A stretch of DNA of 64,000 nucleotides, taken from Candidatus Latescibacterota bacterium (GTDB lineage: Bacteria > Latescibacterota > MWCZ01). The DNA lies in the NCBI GenBank assembly GCA_022706085.1, contig JAKJDF010000004.1, positions 124,001 through 188,000 on the forward strand. The letters run 5' to 3'. Both the position numbers and the translations under genes were made by a program. Shown here in pieces: positions 45,485 to 55,151 of this stretch (position 1 is the first letter of the stretch; each line of letters opens with the position of its first letter). The notes below the pieces were generated by a model. It worked only from the letters and a program-made list of their open reading frames with translations. It was not told where the DNA came from and ran no database searches.

Positions 45485-46126
45485 CTACGCCGGCGCGTAC
45501 TGGTCGGAGCCTGTCAAAGGAAGCGGAACGATCCAGATATTCCGGTAACGCACGGCGTCACCGTGATCCTGCAGAAGAAGGGGACCCGGTTCTGTCACGT
45601 TCTGGTCCAGAGCCCCTCCGGTCGGGCCGGGCAACTCGACGTTGTTGTGCACTACTCGGCCGTTGTGGAAAAGAGTGACCCGGGCGCCGCTCACACGGTT
45701 TCCGTTGCCATCGAACCGCGGGGCACGGAAAACCGCATCGTACGTCTGCCAGTGCAGTGCCGGTTTGCAGGCATTCACAAGCGGACTGAACTGGTCATAA
45801 ATTGCGCCGCAATCACCCTTTCCGGGGACACTCCACCCGTATGAATCCAGTACCTGTATTTCATAGCGTCCCTGCAGATACACGCCGCTGTTGCCTTTTG
45901 CCTGCCCTTTCGCCTCGGGCATGTCAGGGCAGTTGAATTCGAGATGCAGGTAGAAATCCGTGAACCGTTTGTCGGATACGATGTCACCGGTTCCTCGAAT
46001 GACATGGATTTCGCCGTTGGCGATCTGCCAGCCGACGGGTTTGCCGTCCCTGGTCTTCCAGTTGGAGAGATCCTTGCCGTTGAACAGCACAACGGCGTCG
46101 TTGGGCGGGGCAAGCATGGGAATCAT
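45485..46126 (-). CDS. DUF1080 / 3-keto-disaccharide hydrolase family protein
   Basis: A 213-residue protein of the DUF1080 concanavalin-like family, some members of which hydrolyse 3-keto-glycosides. Characteristic segments are VVLFNGKDLSNWKTRDGKP, FTDFYLHLEFNCPD, GNSGVYLQGRYEIQVLDSYG, CGAIYDQFSPLVNA and the final RYRNIWIVPL. ATG 46126 follows AAAGGAGAT; the frame open to 46345 carries no conserved sequence. There is no signal peptide, unusual since many relatives are secreted. It is divergent from the GH38-like gene. Confidence 0.88.
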   Translation of the reverse strand: MIPMLAPPNDAVVLFNGKDLSNWKTRDGKPVGWQIANGEIHVIRGTGDIVSDKRFTDFYLHLEFNCPDMPEAKGQAKGNSGVYLQGRYEIQVLDSYGWSVPGKGDCGAIYDQFSPLVNACKPALHWQTYDAVFRAPRFDGNGNRVSGARVTLFHNGRVVHNNVELPGPTGGALDQNVTEPGPLLLQDHGDAVRYRNIWIVPLPLTGSDQYAPA

Positions 46127-46304
46127 GGTATCTCCTTTCAAGAGCAACGGTTCCAGCCCTGCTCGTAACTGACGCAACGCTGATAACGTACGAACCGAAT
46201 CCCAAAGAACCAAACGTTTGTCGCCGGCAGCCACCCTTTGGTGCGGGCGAATGGTCAAACGAGAAGCATCGTCATCTTCCGGGGACAGAACAGGGGAGTA
46301 ACGA

Positions 46305-49300
46305 ATGAAAGCCATGCAACACTGGGTAAGCGGCAAGCCGATCATCCCTTTGGCCGCCCTCGGTCAGGGAGATTACGTGAAGGAATGGCTACTGATCGGG
46401 CCGTTTGACCTCTCGTCCACCCACCATCTCCGGCGTGAGCAGGAGATCGGCCGCGCCGACGCAATAGACCTCGATCCCCTCGGAGGAGAGAGATTCGTGA
46501 GACCCGTGGAAGGGGCCGCTCACACGAACGCGAACCTTCCCCCCGGGTGCGCCACCTGGCGCAGGTGCAGCGGCACTCCTGTGGTCGACCTCAGACGGCA
46601 GTTTCCGGAATTCCCCACTGCCCTTGCGTATGCCGCCACATACCTTTGCGCAGACGCAGACACGGACTTGTTCGTTTTGGTTAACGGGACGGAGGAGTAT
46701 CACTGGTCAACTATGACACTCCTGCTGGACGGAGTCGAGCTCGGGAAAAACGATTCCCCGGCGCTGGTTCGTGTCCCCGCCGGAGAACACCTCCTCTTGT
46801 TGAAAATCGGCGGAGGAGCCAGTGGGCAATATGCATGGAAAATTGACGTTCGCATGGGGGTCTTGCAGCCGCTTTCGGATCGTCTGGGAGCCGGTCTTGC
46901 CAGATTGACCGGGTTCTGGAGGGGAAACGGTGCGAAGCCACGCGTTGAAGTGGAGGTAGTTCTCGCAAACCGGGAAGACGCATTCTTACCCATCGCCGCC
47001 ATTTCGGCACAGGTGGACGGAATCGAACCCGGGCCTTCCGCGACGAATATCCTGCTTGCGCCGCGCGCAGTTTCGCCTGTGAGGTTGTCGGCACCCGTCG
47101 GCAATCATCCTCCGGGTGCCACGGTGGGCTTTTCAGTTCGCTGCGGGGATAGACAGGTAACGGCGGAAGGCAGACTCCCCGAACTGCCTCCGGACTCAAT
47201 TTTGCATGTAATGCAGGGATTCCACTGCGATCCGGTCTGGTTGAGCGATCAGCACCATTACAACCTCGTTTCCCTCGACAACGTCAGGCAACTTCTGGAC
47301 GCGTGCATAGCGGATTCCAGTTATCGCGTATTTCTTCATGAAATAGACTACTTGAAACCGTTTGTTGACGAATATCCGGATTACCGCGCGGTGCTGTTCG
47401 GGATGATCCAGAGCGGGCAGGTTGCTCTCGGAAGCTCATATAACCAGCCCAACGAAGGCAACTGTTCAGGCGAAGCGCTGATCCGGAACATCCTTTACGG
47501 GTGCGGGTTCCATCGGCACTTCCTCGGAGGCAGGCCCGGAATATACCACGCGTGGGACGTATTCGGGCATACCCCCCAGCTCAGCCAGATCGTCGCAAAA
47601 TCTGGTCTGAGCGGAGCTCTGTGGTCCAAACCCATCGTCGGATTCCCACCACTGTTTCGTCACATGGCTCTGGACGGCACCATGTTGCCGCACATCCGTA
47701 CGCTCTACGGCTGGGGCACGCACAGCATGGACCGCCTGCGAGAATCCACGGCCGGGTTGGTAAAGGAAAAGGCATCCTTCGGCATCAAGCGCCATCTGGT
47801 GGTCGATGCCGGCGATTTCAGCTGCCCCACCGCCTGGATGGTGGGGAAAAGCGCTGAAATGTGGGACTCCTTGCCGAAAATTACCATGACCGGGCCGGAG
47901 GCTTTCCTCAAAGGCGTTGCCGGGGATGGGTCAAAGCTCCGTATAACAAGCAGGACGGAGTCCCAGTACCACGTGGGAACGGTGCACTCACGCTCTGAGA
48001 TGAAGATCGCGAACCGGATGGGAGAGAATCTGCTGACGGCCGCGGAACGCTGGGCAACCTTCGCAGCGCTGATGGGTGCTACCTATCCTGACAGGGCCCT
48101 TGACAAGGCATGGCGCCAGCTTCTTTTCGCACAGCATCACGACGCGTTGTCGGGCACGCCTTCTGACGTCTGTTACCTCGATCTCATGGCCGGGTACCGG
48201 GAAGCGCTGGAACTTGCAGACGATGTCCTGCGCCGATCGACCCGATACATCGCCGAAGCAACCCCAGAACCTGAGGTCGGGATACCGGTGACGATTTTCA
48301 ACACCCTCAACTGGCCTCGCAGAGGCCTCGTGTCCATTGACAATACGTGGGGCGACCATGCGATACATGTCCGGGCTATGGATGGGACTGACATCCCGTG
48401 TCACGTCACCGGGAAGGAGATCTCATTCCTCACTCCTGAGGTACCGAGTGTGGGGTACACCACGGTGGCGATTCACGTGGGGGCTGGCGACCGCAGCGAA
48501 AAAGCAACCCCACGGGCTGAGAAGAACGTGCTCGAGAATGAGTTCTGGCGAATCATTCTGGACCCGCAGTGTGGCGGCGGAATTTTGAGCCTCGTTGACA
48601 AGGAGACGGGGCGGGAACTCGTGGACCGCGAAAGAGGGGTCGGGAATGACCTCATCGCGCTCACCGAACGCGGCGTCAGAAATGGATCACCCTGGGAATT
48701 CTGGACAACCGGTGGGAGGAGCTGCGCCTCGGAACGACCGGCGTCGATCCGGATCGAACGCACCTGCGTGGGAGACTCCGCGGTAATACAAGGTGAATTG
48801 GCAGGTGCGTGTTCGTACACCCGTACACTGACTGTGAGGCCGTACAGCCGAACCATCGAAGCTGAGGTTATTCTCCACGACTACCGGCGAGATGACCTGA
48901 TGTTCGTGGCATCGTTCCCTGCCGCGATACGCGGCGCGCTTCCTGTAGTCGAAGACAGATTCGGAACGATTGTGACAAAGCGGAATCGCACCGCTTTCGA
49001 CTACCGCACGGGCGGTAACCACTGCTATTCTGATTGCGTGGTGACGCCGATCTATAACTGGATCGCAAGCAGTTGGTCCGCACGGGTCGATTCTGGCAGC
49101 GCCGCGTTGAACCTCGGGTTCATGGGACTTGTCGTTCCTCACGACGAAGCACTTGAGGGAGCAATCGAACACCTGATGGCTGCGTTCGCCCACAGCGGTG
49201 TAACCTGTACACCTTATTTTGACGACGATGACCTCCCAAGGAGGAAACCGCTTGAGGACATCTATTCCGAGCCGGGTTATGAGAAGACCAAACTGGAAAA

Positions 49301-51017
49301 CACTCTGTGGAACCGCGTGGATGATATCGCGCTTACGAACCAGTGGCTTGCAGTCGATGTTGGAGGCAACAACACGTACGTAAGGTCGCTCTTCAGAAGA
49401 CTTCATGAAACCGTTGAACAGAAAATCCGGGACGCGGAATGCGCGGAGGGCTGGGCACTGGCGATCGTGGAAGACGACGAGGTTCCAAATGGATGGCTAC
49501 CCATGCCGACTCTGGTGCTGACAGCCTCCGGCGCGGACTCACTCCGGGAAGCGATCGGGAAGATCAGCCTGGACTTGCGCAAGAGCGGCACAATTACCCT
49601 GCGGGAAGGGATGGACTTCCGCCGGAATCCGGGTTTGGTAGACGACTACACTTTTGGCTTCCTCACAAACGGCACGGGCGGCGGCGCCATGGAGCCGGAC
49701 GGTACCCTCACGCTCATGCTTACAAAGTCGGCTCCGATGGCGGACAGTCACCTTGCCATGCCGCTGATTCCAGAACACAGGGAGATGGTTTTCAGGTACG
49801 CCATGTTTGGTGCAAAGGGGTCCTGGCGCGATATCGGCATGGTTCGGGCTGGATATGAGTTTGACAACCCGTTGTGCCCGGTACGTCCGGAGGTTCACAC
49901 AGGGAGGCTCCCCGCTGAGCAGAGTTTCTTCTCATACGAAGCCGGGAATGCCGTCGTGACAGCGATCAAGCCCAAAGGGAATCCCGTTGCCTTTTTCCAG
50001 AACCGTTCCTCCAGTCCGGAAGAGGGCGTCATAGTACGCGCGTACAACAGTGATGGGCGAGGCAGTGTTGGCCTTATCCACATGGACGTTCCTATCCTGT
50101 CCGCCAGAGCGGTGAATCTGGTAGAGGAAGACCCGCAACCAATGCCAACGGTCGACGGAACCGTCCACTGGGAGATAGGACCCTACGCGGTGGAAACCAT
50201 CTGCCTCGAACGTGGCCCCTCGTGCGAACCGAAGCGCCCGAGCACGCCGCTCGGGATCGATGCGGAACCTTTCCAGCCTGTGTGGTGTCGGTATTGGCAG
50301 CACAATTCTGGGGCACATCCTTTTGGGTATATGCCGGTGGGTATCTACCTTGACGGAGAATTGCCCGTCGAAAACTCCGGCGGCGCGGCTCCGACCGTTG
50401 CGCGGTTGCGCGTAACAATCAACAACAACCTCACGGACGACGCCATCAAAGGGCACGCATATCTGGTTCTCCCGTCAGGATGGACGGCAGTTCCTTCAGA
50501 AATCCCTTACGATCTCGGCCCGCGAGAGCACACGTGTACAACGGTCACCCTCGCCCTCGAAAAACAGAATCGAACGGGGCTCATCAAGGCGCGCATGGAG
50601 TTTGGCGGTCAGATTTATCAGGACGTACTCGAGGTCGGAAGAACCACGACTCGTCGATTCGTCGGTGGCGGCAGCGTCCGACGCACCGGAATGGGAATTG
50701 TGAAAGAGAGGGAACCGGAATGGAAGGTTTTCCGGGAAGGCGCCGACATTCTGGTCCGCGTGTCAAACCCGTGGTTCGAGCCCCTCGAGGTACAGACCTG
50801 GGTTATCTCGCCCGTAGAGACGTGGGGAAAAACGGCCGGACGCTACGCCCTTCTGGATATTTCACCGCGATCCGCAGGGCGAACAATCCCCGGGCGGCAG
50901 ACAGAAACGATCCGTTTCAGGGTTTCGGGTGCCAACGGTCGCATCCCGAAATTCTGGGCCTGGGTCAAACTTGCGTGCAACGGGAAACCAGCATACCTGC
51001 CGGTGCCAGAGAGATGA
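46305..51017 (+). CDS. GH38-family alpha-mannosidase-like protein, long form
   Basis: A 1570-residue protein, much longer than the usual 800-1100 of GH38. The first 290 residues contain DYVKEWLLIGPFDLSS, a beta-rich N-terminal module common in large glycosidases of related phyla. The catalytic core starts at QGFHCDPVW (about 305-313, zinc His and Asp), followed by HAWDVFGHTPQLSQI (about 415, nucleophile Asp) and LLFAQHHDALSGTPSDV (about 609, zinc His). After the helical bundle come beta-sandwich domains, and the last 350 residues are further beta domains. No signal peptide is evident, so it may act in the cytoplasm or leave by another route. GGGGAG precedes ATG 46305. The specificity toward mannosides is inferred from the family. 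Confidence 0.88.
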   Translation: MKAMQHWVSGKPIIPLAALGQGDYVKEWLLIGPFDLSSTHHLRREQEIGRADAIDLDPLGGERFVRPVEGAAHTNANLPPGCATWRRCSGTPVVDLRRQFPEFPTALAYAATYLCADADTDLFVLVNGTEEYHWSTMTLLLDGVELGKNDSPALVRVPAGEHLLLLKIGGGASGQYAWKIDVRMGVLQPLSDRLGAGLARLTGFWRGNGAKPRVEVEVVLANREDAFLPIAAISAQVDGIEPGPSATNILLAPRAVSPVRLSAPVGNHPPGATVGFSVRCGDRQVTAEGRLPELPPDSILHVMQGFHCDPVWLSDQHHYNLVSLDNVRQLLDACIADSSYRVFLHEIDYLKPFVDEYPDYRAVLFGMIQSGQVALGSSYNQPNEGNCSGEALIRNILYGCGFHRHFLGGRPGIYHAWDVFGHTPQLSQIVAKSGLSGALWSKPIVGFPPLFRHMALDGTMLPHIRTLYGWGTHSMDRLRESTAGLVKEKASFGIKRHLVVDAGDFSCPTAWMVGKSAEMWDSLPKITMTGPEAFLKGVAGDGSKLRITSRTESQYHVGTVHSRSEMKIANRMGENLLTAAERWATFAALMGATYPDRALDKAWRQLLFAQHHDALSGTPSDVCYLDLMAGYREALELADDVLRRSTRYIAEATPEPEVGIPVTIFNTLNWPRRGLVSIDNTWGDHAIHVRAMDGTDIPCHVTGKEISFLTPEVPSVGYTTVAIHVGAGDRSEKATPRAEKNVLENEFWRIILDPQCGGGILSLVDKETGRELVDRERGVGNDLIALTERGVRNGSPWEFWTTGGRSCASERPASIRIERTCVGDSAVIQGELAGACSYTRTLTVRPYSRTIEAEVILHDYRRDDLMFVASFPAAIRGALPVVEDRFGTIVTKRNRTAFDYRTGGNHCYSDCVVTPIYNWIASSWSARVDSGSAALNLGFMGLVVPHDEALEGAIEHLMAAFAHSGVTCTPYFDDDDLPRRKPLEDIYSEPGYEKTKLENTLWNRVDDIALTNQWLAVDVGGNNTYVRSLFRRLHETVEQKIRDAECAEGWALAIVEDDEVPNGWLPMPTLVLTASGADSLREAIGKISLDLRKSGTITLREGMDFRRNPGLVDDYTFGFLTNGTGGGAMEPDGTLTLMLTKSAPMADSHLAMPLIPEHREMVFRYAMFGAKGSWRDIGMVRAGYEFDNPLCPVRPEVHTGRLPAEQSFFSYEAGNAVVTAIKPKGNPVAFFQNRSSSPEEGVIVRAYNSDGRGSVGLIHMDVPILSARAVNLVEEDPQPMPTVDGTVHWEIGPYAVETICLERGPSCEPKRPSTPLGIDAEPFQPVWCRYWQHNSGAHPFGYMPVGIYLDGELPVENSGGAAPTVARLRVTINNNLTDDAIKGHAYLVLPSGWTAVPSEIPYDLGPREHTCTTVTLALEKQNRTGLIKARMEFGGQIYQDVLEVGRTTTRRFVGGGSVRRTGMGIVKEREPEWKVFREGADILVRVSNPWFEPLEVQTWVISPVETWGKTAGRYALLDISPRSAGRTIPGRQTETIRFRVSGANGRIPKFWAWVKLACNGKPAYLPVPER

Positions 51018-51086
51018 CCCGCCTGTTCGCCCGTCCGGGTACTTTCGTCGGACCCCGCTGCCGCAGCCACGAATCCAGCACAGGAG

Positions 51087-52349
51087 ATGTATGAATTGCA
51101 AACCACCCCAAAAAGCATGCGGCTGCATATCGGCCTGTTCGGTCGGAGGAATGTAGGGAAATCGAGCATCCTTAACGCGTTGACACGGCAGGACGTGTCT
51201 ATCGTCAGCCCGGAGGCCGGCACCACCACCGACCCGGTGGAAAAAGCAATGGAGTTGCTTCCCCTGGGACCGGTTCTTTTTATCGATACGGCCGGCATAG
51301 ATGACGTGGGTGCTCTGGGTGAGAAGAGGATCGCCAAAACAACGCAGGTCTTCGACCGCACCGACCTCGCCGTTGTGATTACCGATGAACCCAGCCCCGG
51401 TGAATTTGAAAACCGCCTTATCGAGGAGTTTGCAGGACGGAACACGCCGGTGGTTTTCGTATTCAACAAAGCCGATTTGCACCGCGCGACTCCCGTCGCG
51501 CAGAAAGACCCTCAAGGACGGGCGATTCCGACAGTCACGACGTCCGCGGCAACAGGGCAGGGTATCTCCGAACTGTTGAAGGCACTTATAACAACCGCAC
51601 CGGAGGATTTTGTCAGCTCGCCGCCGATCATTGGGGACGTTCTGTCGGCCGGCGAACTGGCGGTGCTGGTCGTACCGATCGACAAGGAAGCTCCGAAGGG
51701 GCGACTCATCCTGCCCCAGGTTCAGACAATCCGGGACATTCTGGACACCGACGCCTACTGCGTTGTCGTGAAGGAACGGGAGCTGCGGGATGCTCTGGAG
51801 CGTCTCACACGCCCGCCCAAAATCGTCGTCACCGACTCGCAGGCGTTTCAGAAGGTCGCCGCGGACGTGCCTCCGTCGGTCTGGCTTACCAGTTTTTCGA
51901 TTCTGTTCGCGCGTCTAAAGGGTGACTTACCGGAACTCGTTCGAGGTGCGCTTGCAATCGAGGGCCTGCAAGGCGGGGACAAGGTCCTGATCTGCGAAGC
52001 GTGCACTCACCACCCGATTCAGGACGACATTGGTAGAGTCAAGATTCCGCGGTGGCTGACCCAGTACGTGGGTGCCGCCATCGAATTTGTTCATTACCAG
52101 GGACACGATTTTCCCTCTGATCTCACACCTTACCGGCTGATCATTCATTGCGGCGCGTGTGTTCACAACAGGCGGGAAATGCTTACAAGAATAGCCCTCG
52201 CAAAGAGGGCGGGTGTTCCCATTACGAACTATGGCCTTTCAATCGCGTATACACTCGGGATCTTCGATCGGGCACTTGAACCCTTCCCCGCGGCTAAGGA
52301 AGTCATCGCCGCGCACAGACAGGGAAGTGCGGAGTGCAGGACGGGCTGA
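51087..52349 (+). CDS. hydF: [FeFe]-hydrogenase maturation GTPase HydF
   Basis: Scaffold GTPase on which the H-cluster precursor is assembled before delivery to HydA. The N-terminal GTPase has GRRNVGKSS (residues 19-27), AGTTTDPVEKAM, FIDTAGIDDVGALGEKR and FVFNKADL. The C-terminal cluster-binding region has CEACTHHP (about 303) and HCGACVHNRREM (about 353), the His/Cys set of HydF, and ends with NYGLSIAYTLGIFDRALEPF. Length 420 fits. The ATG at 51087 is directly after GGAG; TTG 51096 has better spacing, so the true start may be nine bases later. HydE, HydG and hydrogenase genes are not in the window. Confidence 0.94.
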   Translation: MYELQTTPKSMRLHIGLFGRRNVGKSSILNALTRQDVSIVSPEAGTTTDPVEKAMELLPLGPVLFIDTAGIDDVGALGEKRIAKTTQVFDRTDLAVVITDEPSPGEFENRLIEEFAGRNTPVVFVFNKADLHRATPVAQKDPQGRAIPTVTTSAATGQGISELLKALITTAPEDFVSSPPIIGDVLSAGELAVLVVPIDKEAPKGRLILPQVQTIRDILDTDAYCVVVKERELRDALERLTRPPKIVVTDSQAFQKVAADVPPSVWLTSFSILFARLKGDLPELVRGALAIEGLQGGDKVLICEACTHHPIQDDIGRVKIPRWLTQYVGAAIEFVHYQGHDFPSDLTPYRLIIHCGACVHNRREMLTRIALAKRAGVPITNYGLSIAYTLGIFDRALEPFPAAKEVIAAHRQGSAECRTG

Positions 52350-52421
52350 TGCCTCGCCTGTTTGCTTCGGCCGCCGCGGGACAACCCTGAGAAGCTCCTT
52401 GCAAAGCTCAACACGCTAAGC

Positions 52422-52454
52422 AAAAGCGGCGAGTGGAAGCCCCCCACTCGCCGC
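52422..52454 (-). terminator. Rho-independent terminator of the sugar-isomerase-like gene
   Basis: A perfect 11-bp stem (GCGGCGAGTGG at 52426-52436 with its complement at 52444-52454), seven-base loop, and TTTTG on the minus strand after it. It lies 28 bases past the stop of the 52482-53246 gene and also separates it from the convergent hydF. Confidence 0.85.
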
Positions 52455-52481
52455 CAGTTCCTCGCAATCAAGAGTTTTCCC

Positions 52482-53246
52482 CTACGGATTGCAAAGCTCC
52501 ATCCACAATGCCCGGTAATACCTCATGAACCGTAGCGGCTCAGCACTTTCGGGAACCTCCGCGAGGCAGAATCCCTTGTAACCAATGGAACGAAGGCCGG
52601 AAAATAGCTCACGCCAGGGGTACCCGGGATTCGCGAGGTCGGTCATGTGGACGAGACCGATGTCATGTTTCAGAAGGTTGAAGTTCTGGCGAATCGTCCC
52701 GTCCGGTCCGATATCGCTTTCGTTGGAGTTCCAGCATGCCTTCAGGTTCCAGTGATCCGCGTGGTCAAGGATGGTGCGGATATTCGGCGGATTGCAGGTA
52801 ATCCTCCCGTGCACTTCCAGTCGAACTTCAACACCGTAATCGGAGCCGAACTGCGCGACCTCCCGAAGTGCACGCCCGATCTGTTCCAGCGTCGCCGCGA
52901 GTGGAACTTCATCCGGTGCGTTGTTCGGACGCACTTTGATGCCCGGCGAGCCCACGTCGGCCGCAAGTTTGATGTACTCCTTGCTCCCCTCCACATTACT
53001 CCGCACCTCTGCCGGGTCCGTGGAATGATACTCGTACACACTCCCAAGCCCGGCGATCGAAACCGGCGAATCAGCAAACTGCTTCCGAACCGTTTCGCGC
53101 TCGCTTTTGGAAAGCGCAAGCTCGACCCCGTGCGCATGCGTTGTGCGAAGTTCCACACCCTCAAAGCCCGTTTTTGAGCAGTTTTTGATAATCGTAGGGA
53201 TATCCCACGATTTTGCAAGATTATACGTGACGGTACCGATTCTCAT
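52482..53246 (-). CDS. Sugar phosphate isomerase/epimerase (xylose-isomerase-like TIM barrel)
   Basis: A 254-residue cytoplasmic TIM-barrel protein of the AP endonuclease 2 / xylose-isomerase-like group. Key places are the N-terminal MRIGTVTYNLAKSWDIPTII, GFEGVELRTTHAHGVEL, the metal-ligand type LEVHGRI and LVHMTDL, and CLAEVPESAEPLRFMRYYRA at the end. Two adjacent ATGs (53249, 53246) follow GGGGAG; the second has the better spacing. The substrate is unknown. It is divergent from the enolase-superfamily gene with about 140 bases between. Confidence 0.85.
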   Translation of the reverse strand: MRIGTVTYNLAKSWDIPTIIKNCSKTGFEGVELRTTHAHGVELALSKSERETVRKQFADSPVSIAGLGSVYEYHSTDPAEVRSNVEGSKEYIKLAADVGSPGIKVRPNNAPDEVPLAATLEQIGRALREVAQFGSDYGVEVRLEVHGRITCNPPNIRTILDHADHWNLKACWNSNESDIGPDGTIRQNFNLLKHDIGLVHMTDLANPGYPWRELFSGLRSIGYKGFCLAEVPESAEPLRFMRYYRALWMELCNP

Positions 53247-53386
53247 CATCAACTCCCCTTGGCTCGACATAGTCGTATACCACGAAGCGCGGTGTTGCCA
53301 CTTCGGAATGTGTTTACTAAGTTCGGGCGTGTCAACGGTGCTCAGAATTCAAAATGCGTGTAACCCGGAAAGGAACGTGTGCCCCG

Positions 53387-54403
53387 ATGAAGATCACCGG
53401 CTTCGAGTTCAAGACCGTCTGTGTGCCGTTCACCTGGGCAATCCAGGAGTACTGGGGATGGACCTACCCGACAACCCTCATCTGGATTCATACGGACGCA
53501 GGCATAACAGGTGTGGGCGAAAGCAACTCGCTTCGCAGCAACATCACCGACCGGAAAGAAGAGCTGGAGAACACATACGTCGGGAAGGATGTGTTCACGC
53601 TGGATATCGCACAGCAGCCTTTTGATATTCAGTGCGCGTTGTACGATATCGCGGGGCAAGCGCTCGGCGTTCCTGTCCATGCACTGATCGGCCGAAAAGT
53701 CCGCGAATCTGTGGAACTCGCCTTCTGGTCCCCTCCGATGCCGCCCGTCGAAATGGCCAGAGAGGCACAGAGGGCAAAAGAACTCGGCTTCCGTGTCCAC
53801 AAGATAAAAGCCCATCGTCCGTCCGACACGTATGAACTGGTGAAACTGATCACGGAAGCGTGTGGACCAGATTACCTTCTGAGGCTGGATCCAAACACGC
53901 ATTTCCACGATCTGCCCACCGCGATCCGGATCGCGCGGTCTCTTGAGGGGTTCAATATCGAGGTGTACGAAGACCCGTTCCGGTTCGAGGATATGTCCGA
54001 CTACCGCCAGTTCCGGGCGAAAATCGACGTCCCCGTCGCACGCCATCTGGGCTCTCCGCGCGATGTGTTCCTCTGGCTCAAGAACGAAGCCATGGATACG
54101 TTCAATTGCGGCGGAAATGTCGAAGCCATGAGAACATTCGACGCGATCGCCCGGGGCGCGGGCGTACCCATGTGGGGACAGATGTTCGCGTTTGGCTCCT
54201 GCATTGCCGGCATGTTTGCCGTTCACATCGCGGCAACACTGCCGGCATGCACGATGGCGCTGGACGAGTTGCCACACATACGCGTGGATGACCTCTCCGG
54301 CGGAAGTTTCGTGATCGAGAAAGGGGCCGTAAAAGTCCCTGATGCGCCTGGATTGGGGGTTCAACTTGACATGCATGCGGTTGAGAAATACCGCATCCGG
54401 TGA
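53387..54403 (+). CDS. Enolase-superfamily (mandelate racemase/muconate lactonizing-like) protein
   Basis: A 338-residue cytoplasmic protein with the capping domain (MKITGFEFKTVCVPFTW, TDAGITGVGESNSL) and barrel of the enolase superfamily. It has a K-x-K strand (HKIKAHRP), metal Asp in LLRLDPNTHF and metal Glu in EVYEDPFRFED. The third acidic ligand position follows VPVARHLGSPRD and appears non-acidic, which is unusual. MDTFNCGGNVEAMRTF continues the barrel. ATG 53387 is preferred to 53354 because the conserved capping domain begins there; AAAGGA is about 11 bases upstream. It likely dehydrates or epimerises a sugar acid, in line with the adjacent isomerase and epimerase genes. Confidence 0.85.
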   Translation: MKITGFEFKTVCVPFTWAIQEYWGWTYPTTLIWIHTDAGITGVGESNSLRSNITDRKEELENTYVGKDVFTLDIAQQPFDIQCALYDIAGQALGVPVHALIGRKVRESVELAFWSPPMPPVEMAREAQRAKELGFRVHKIKAHRPSDTYELVKLITEACGPDYLLRLDPNTHFHDLPTAIRIARSLEGFNIEVYEDPFRFEDMSDYRQFRAKIDVPVARHLGSPRDVFLWLKNEAMDTFNCGGNVEAMRTFDAIARGAGVPMWGQMFAFGSCIAGMFAVHIAATLPACTMALDELPHIRVDDLSGGSFVIEKGAVKVPDAPGLGVQLDMHAVEKYRIR

Positions 54404-54424
54404 GGAAAGCGAAAGGACCGCGCG

Positions 54425-55138
54425 TTGAGGGTGGTGGTTGTGGGCGGCTCAGGCAGGGTCGGAACCGGGGTTCTGCCTTACCTCGCCAGCTGGCATGAAG
54501 TGATCAATTTCGATATCAAACCTCCGTCGGTTCCGGCAGGGAGGTACGTCAGGGGATCACTGTTCGACGCGGAACTGCTGGGCCGCGTGCTCACGCGGGC
54601 GGACGGGGTAATATTCATGGCGCTGGGGACATGGCCACCCGAGGTCGACGCCAGTTACGAGATCAACGTTCGGGGTGTGCACTACGTGCTGGAGGCCGCC
54701 CGGCAGGCTGGACTGATGCACGTGGTACATTCGAGTACTGCCTCTGTCCACGACGAATCCAAAGGGAGTTTCCCGGACGAGGAGATGCCTTTGGAACCCC
54801 TGCACGTGTACGGACTCACGAAAGGTCTCGGAGAAACGGTGTGCAGATGGTTCTGCCGCATGTACGGCATGTCAGTGCTGGCCTTGAGGCTTTTTGCGCC
54901 TCAGCCCTACGAAAATTGGCTCGCGCAGTGCCGAATGAGAATGCCGAACGGATGGACAACGTTTCTTGATACCGCACGTGCGTACGATGCGGCCTTGCGC
55001 GCAACCTCGCACAACGGGTTCGATGCTGTATTCATTTCCGGAGATTGGACCGGCGCGTACGTGAACTGCGCGAAAGCGAAGCGCCTGCTCGGTTGGGAGC
55101 CGCTCGACCGGTACGATGGCGGGAAGCAAAAGGGCTAG
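54425..55138 (+). CDS. NAD-dependent epimerase/dehydratase (extended SDR)
   Basis: A 237-residue nucleotide-binding enzyme. The Rossmann motif VVVGGSGRVGTGVLPYL is at the N-terminus, followed by DGVIFMALGT, NVRGVHYVLEAARQAG, VHSSTASVHDES and the active-site VYGLTKGLGETVCRW with its YxxxK. The C-terminal lobe is short (ends DRYDGGKQKG), so it is smaller than the usual 300-330 residues of UDP-sugar epimerases. TTG 54425 has AAAGGA at proper distance. It is 21 bases after the enolase-superfamily gene and probably co-transcribed. Confidence 0.85.
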   Translation: MRVVVVGGSGRVGTGVLPYLASWHEVINFDIKPPSVPAGRYVRGSLFDAELLGRVLTRADGVIFMALGTWPPEVDASYEINVRGVHYVLEAARQAGLMHVVHSSTASVHDESKGSFPDEEMPLEPLHVYGLTKGLGETVCRWFCRMYGMSVLALRLFAPQPYENWLAQCRMRMPNGWTTFLDTARAYDAALRATSHNGFDAVFISGDWTGAYVNCAKAKRLLGWEPLDRYDGGKQKG

Positions 55139-55151
55139 TCTGCCGGCTCTT

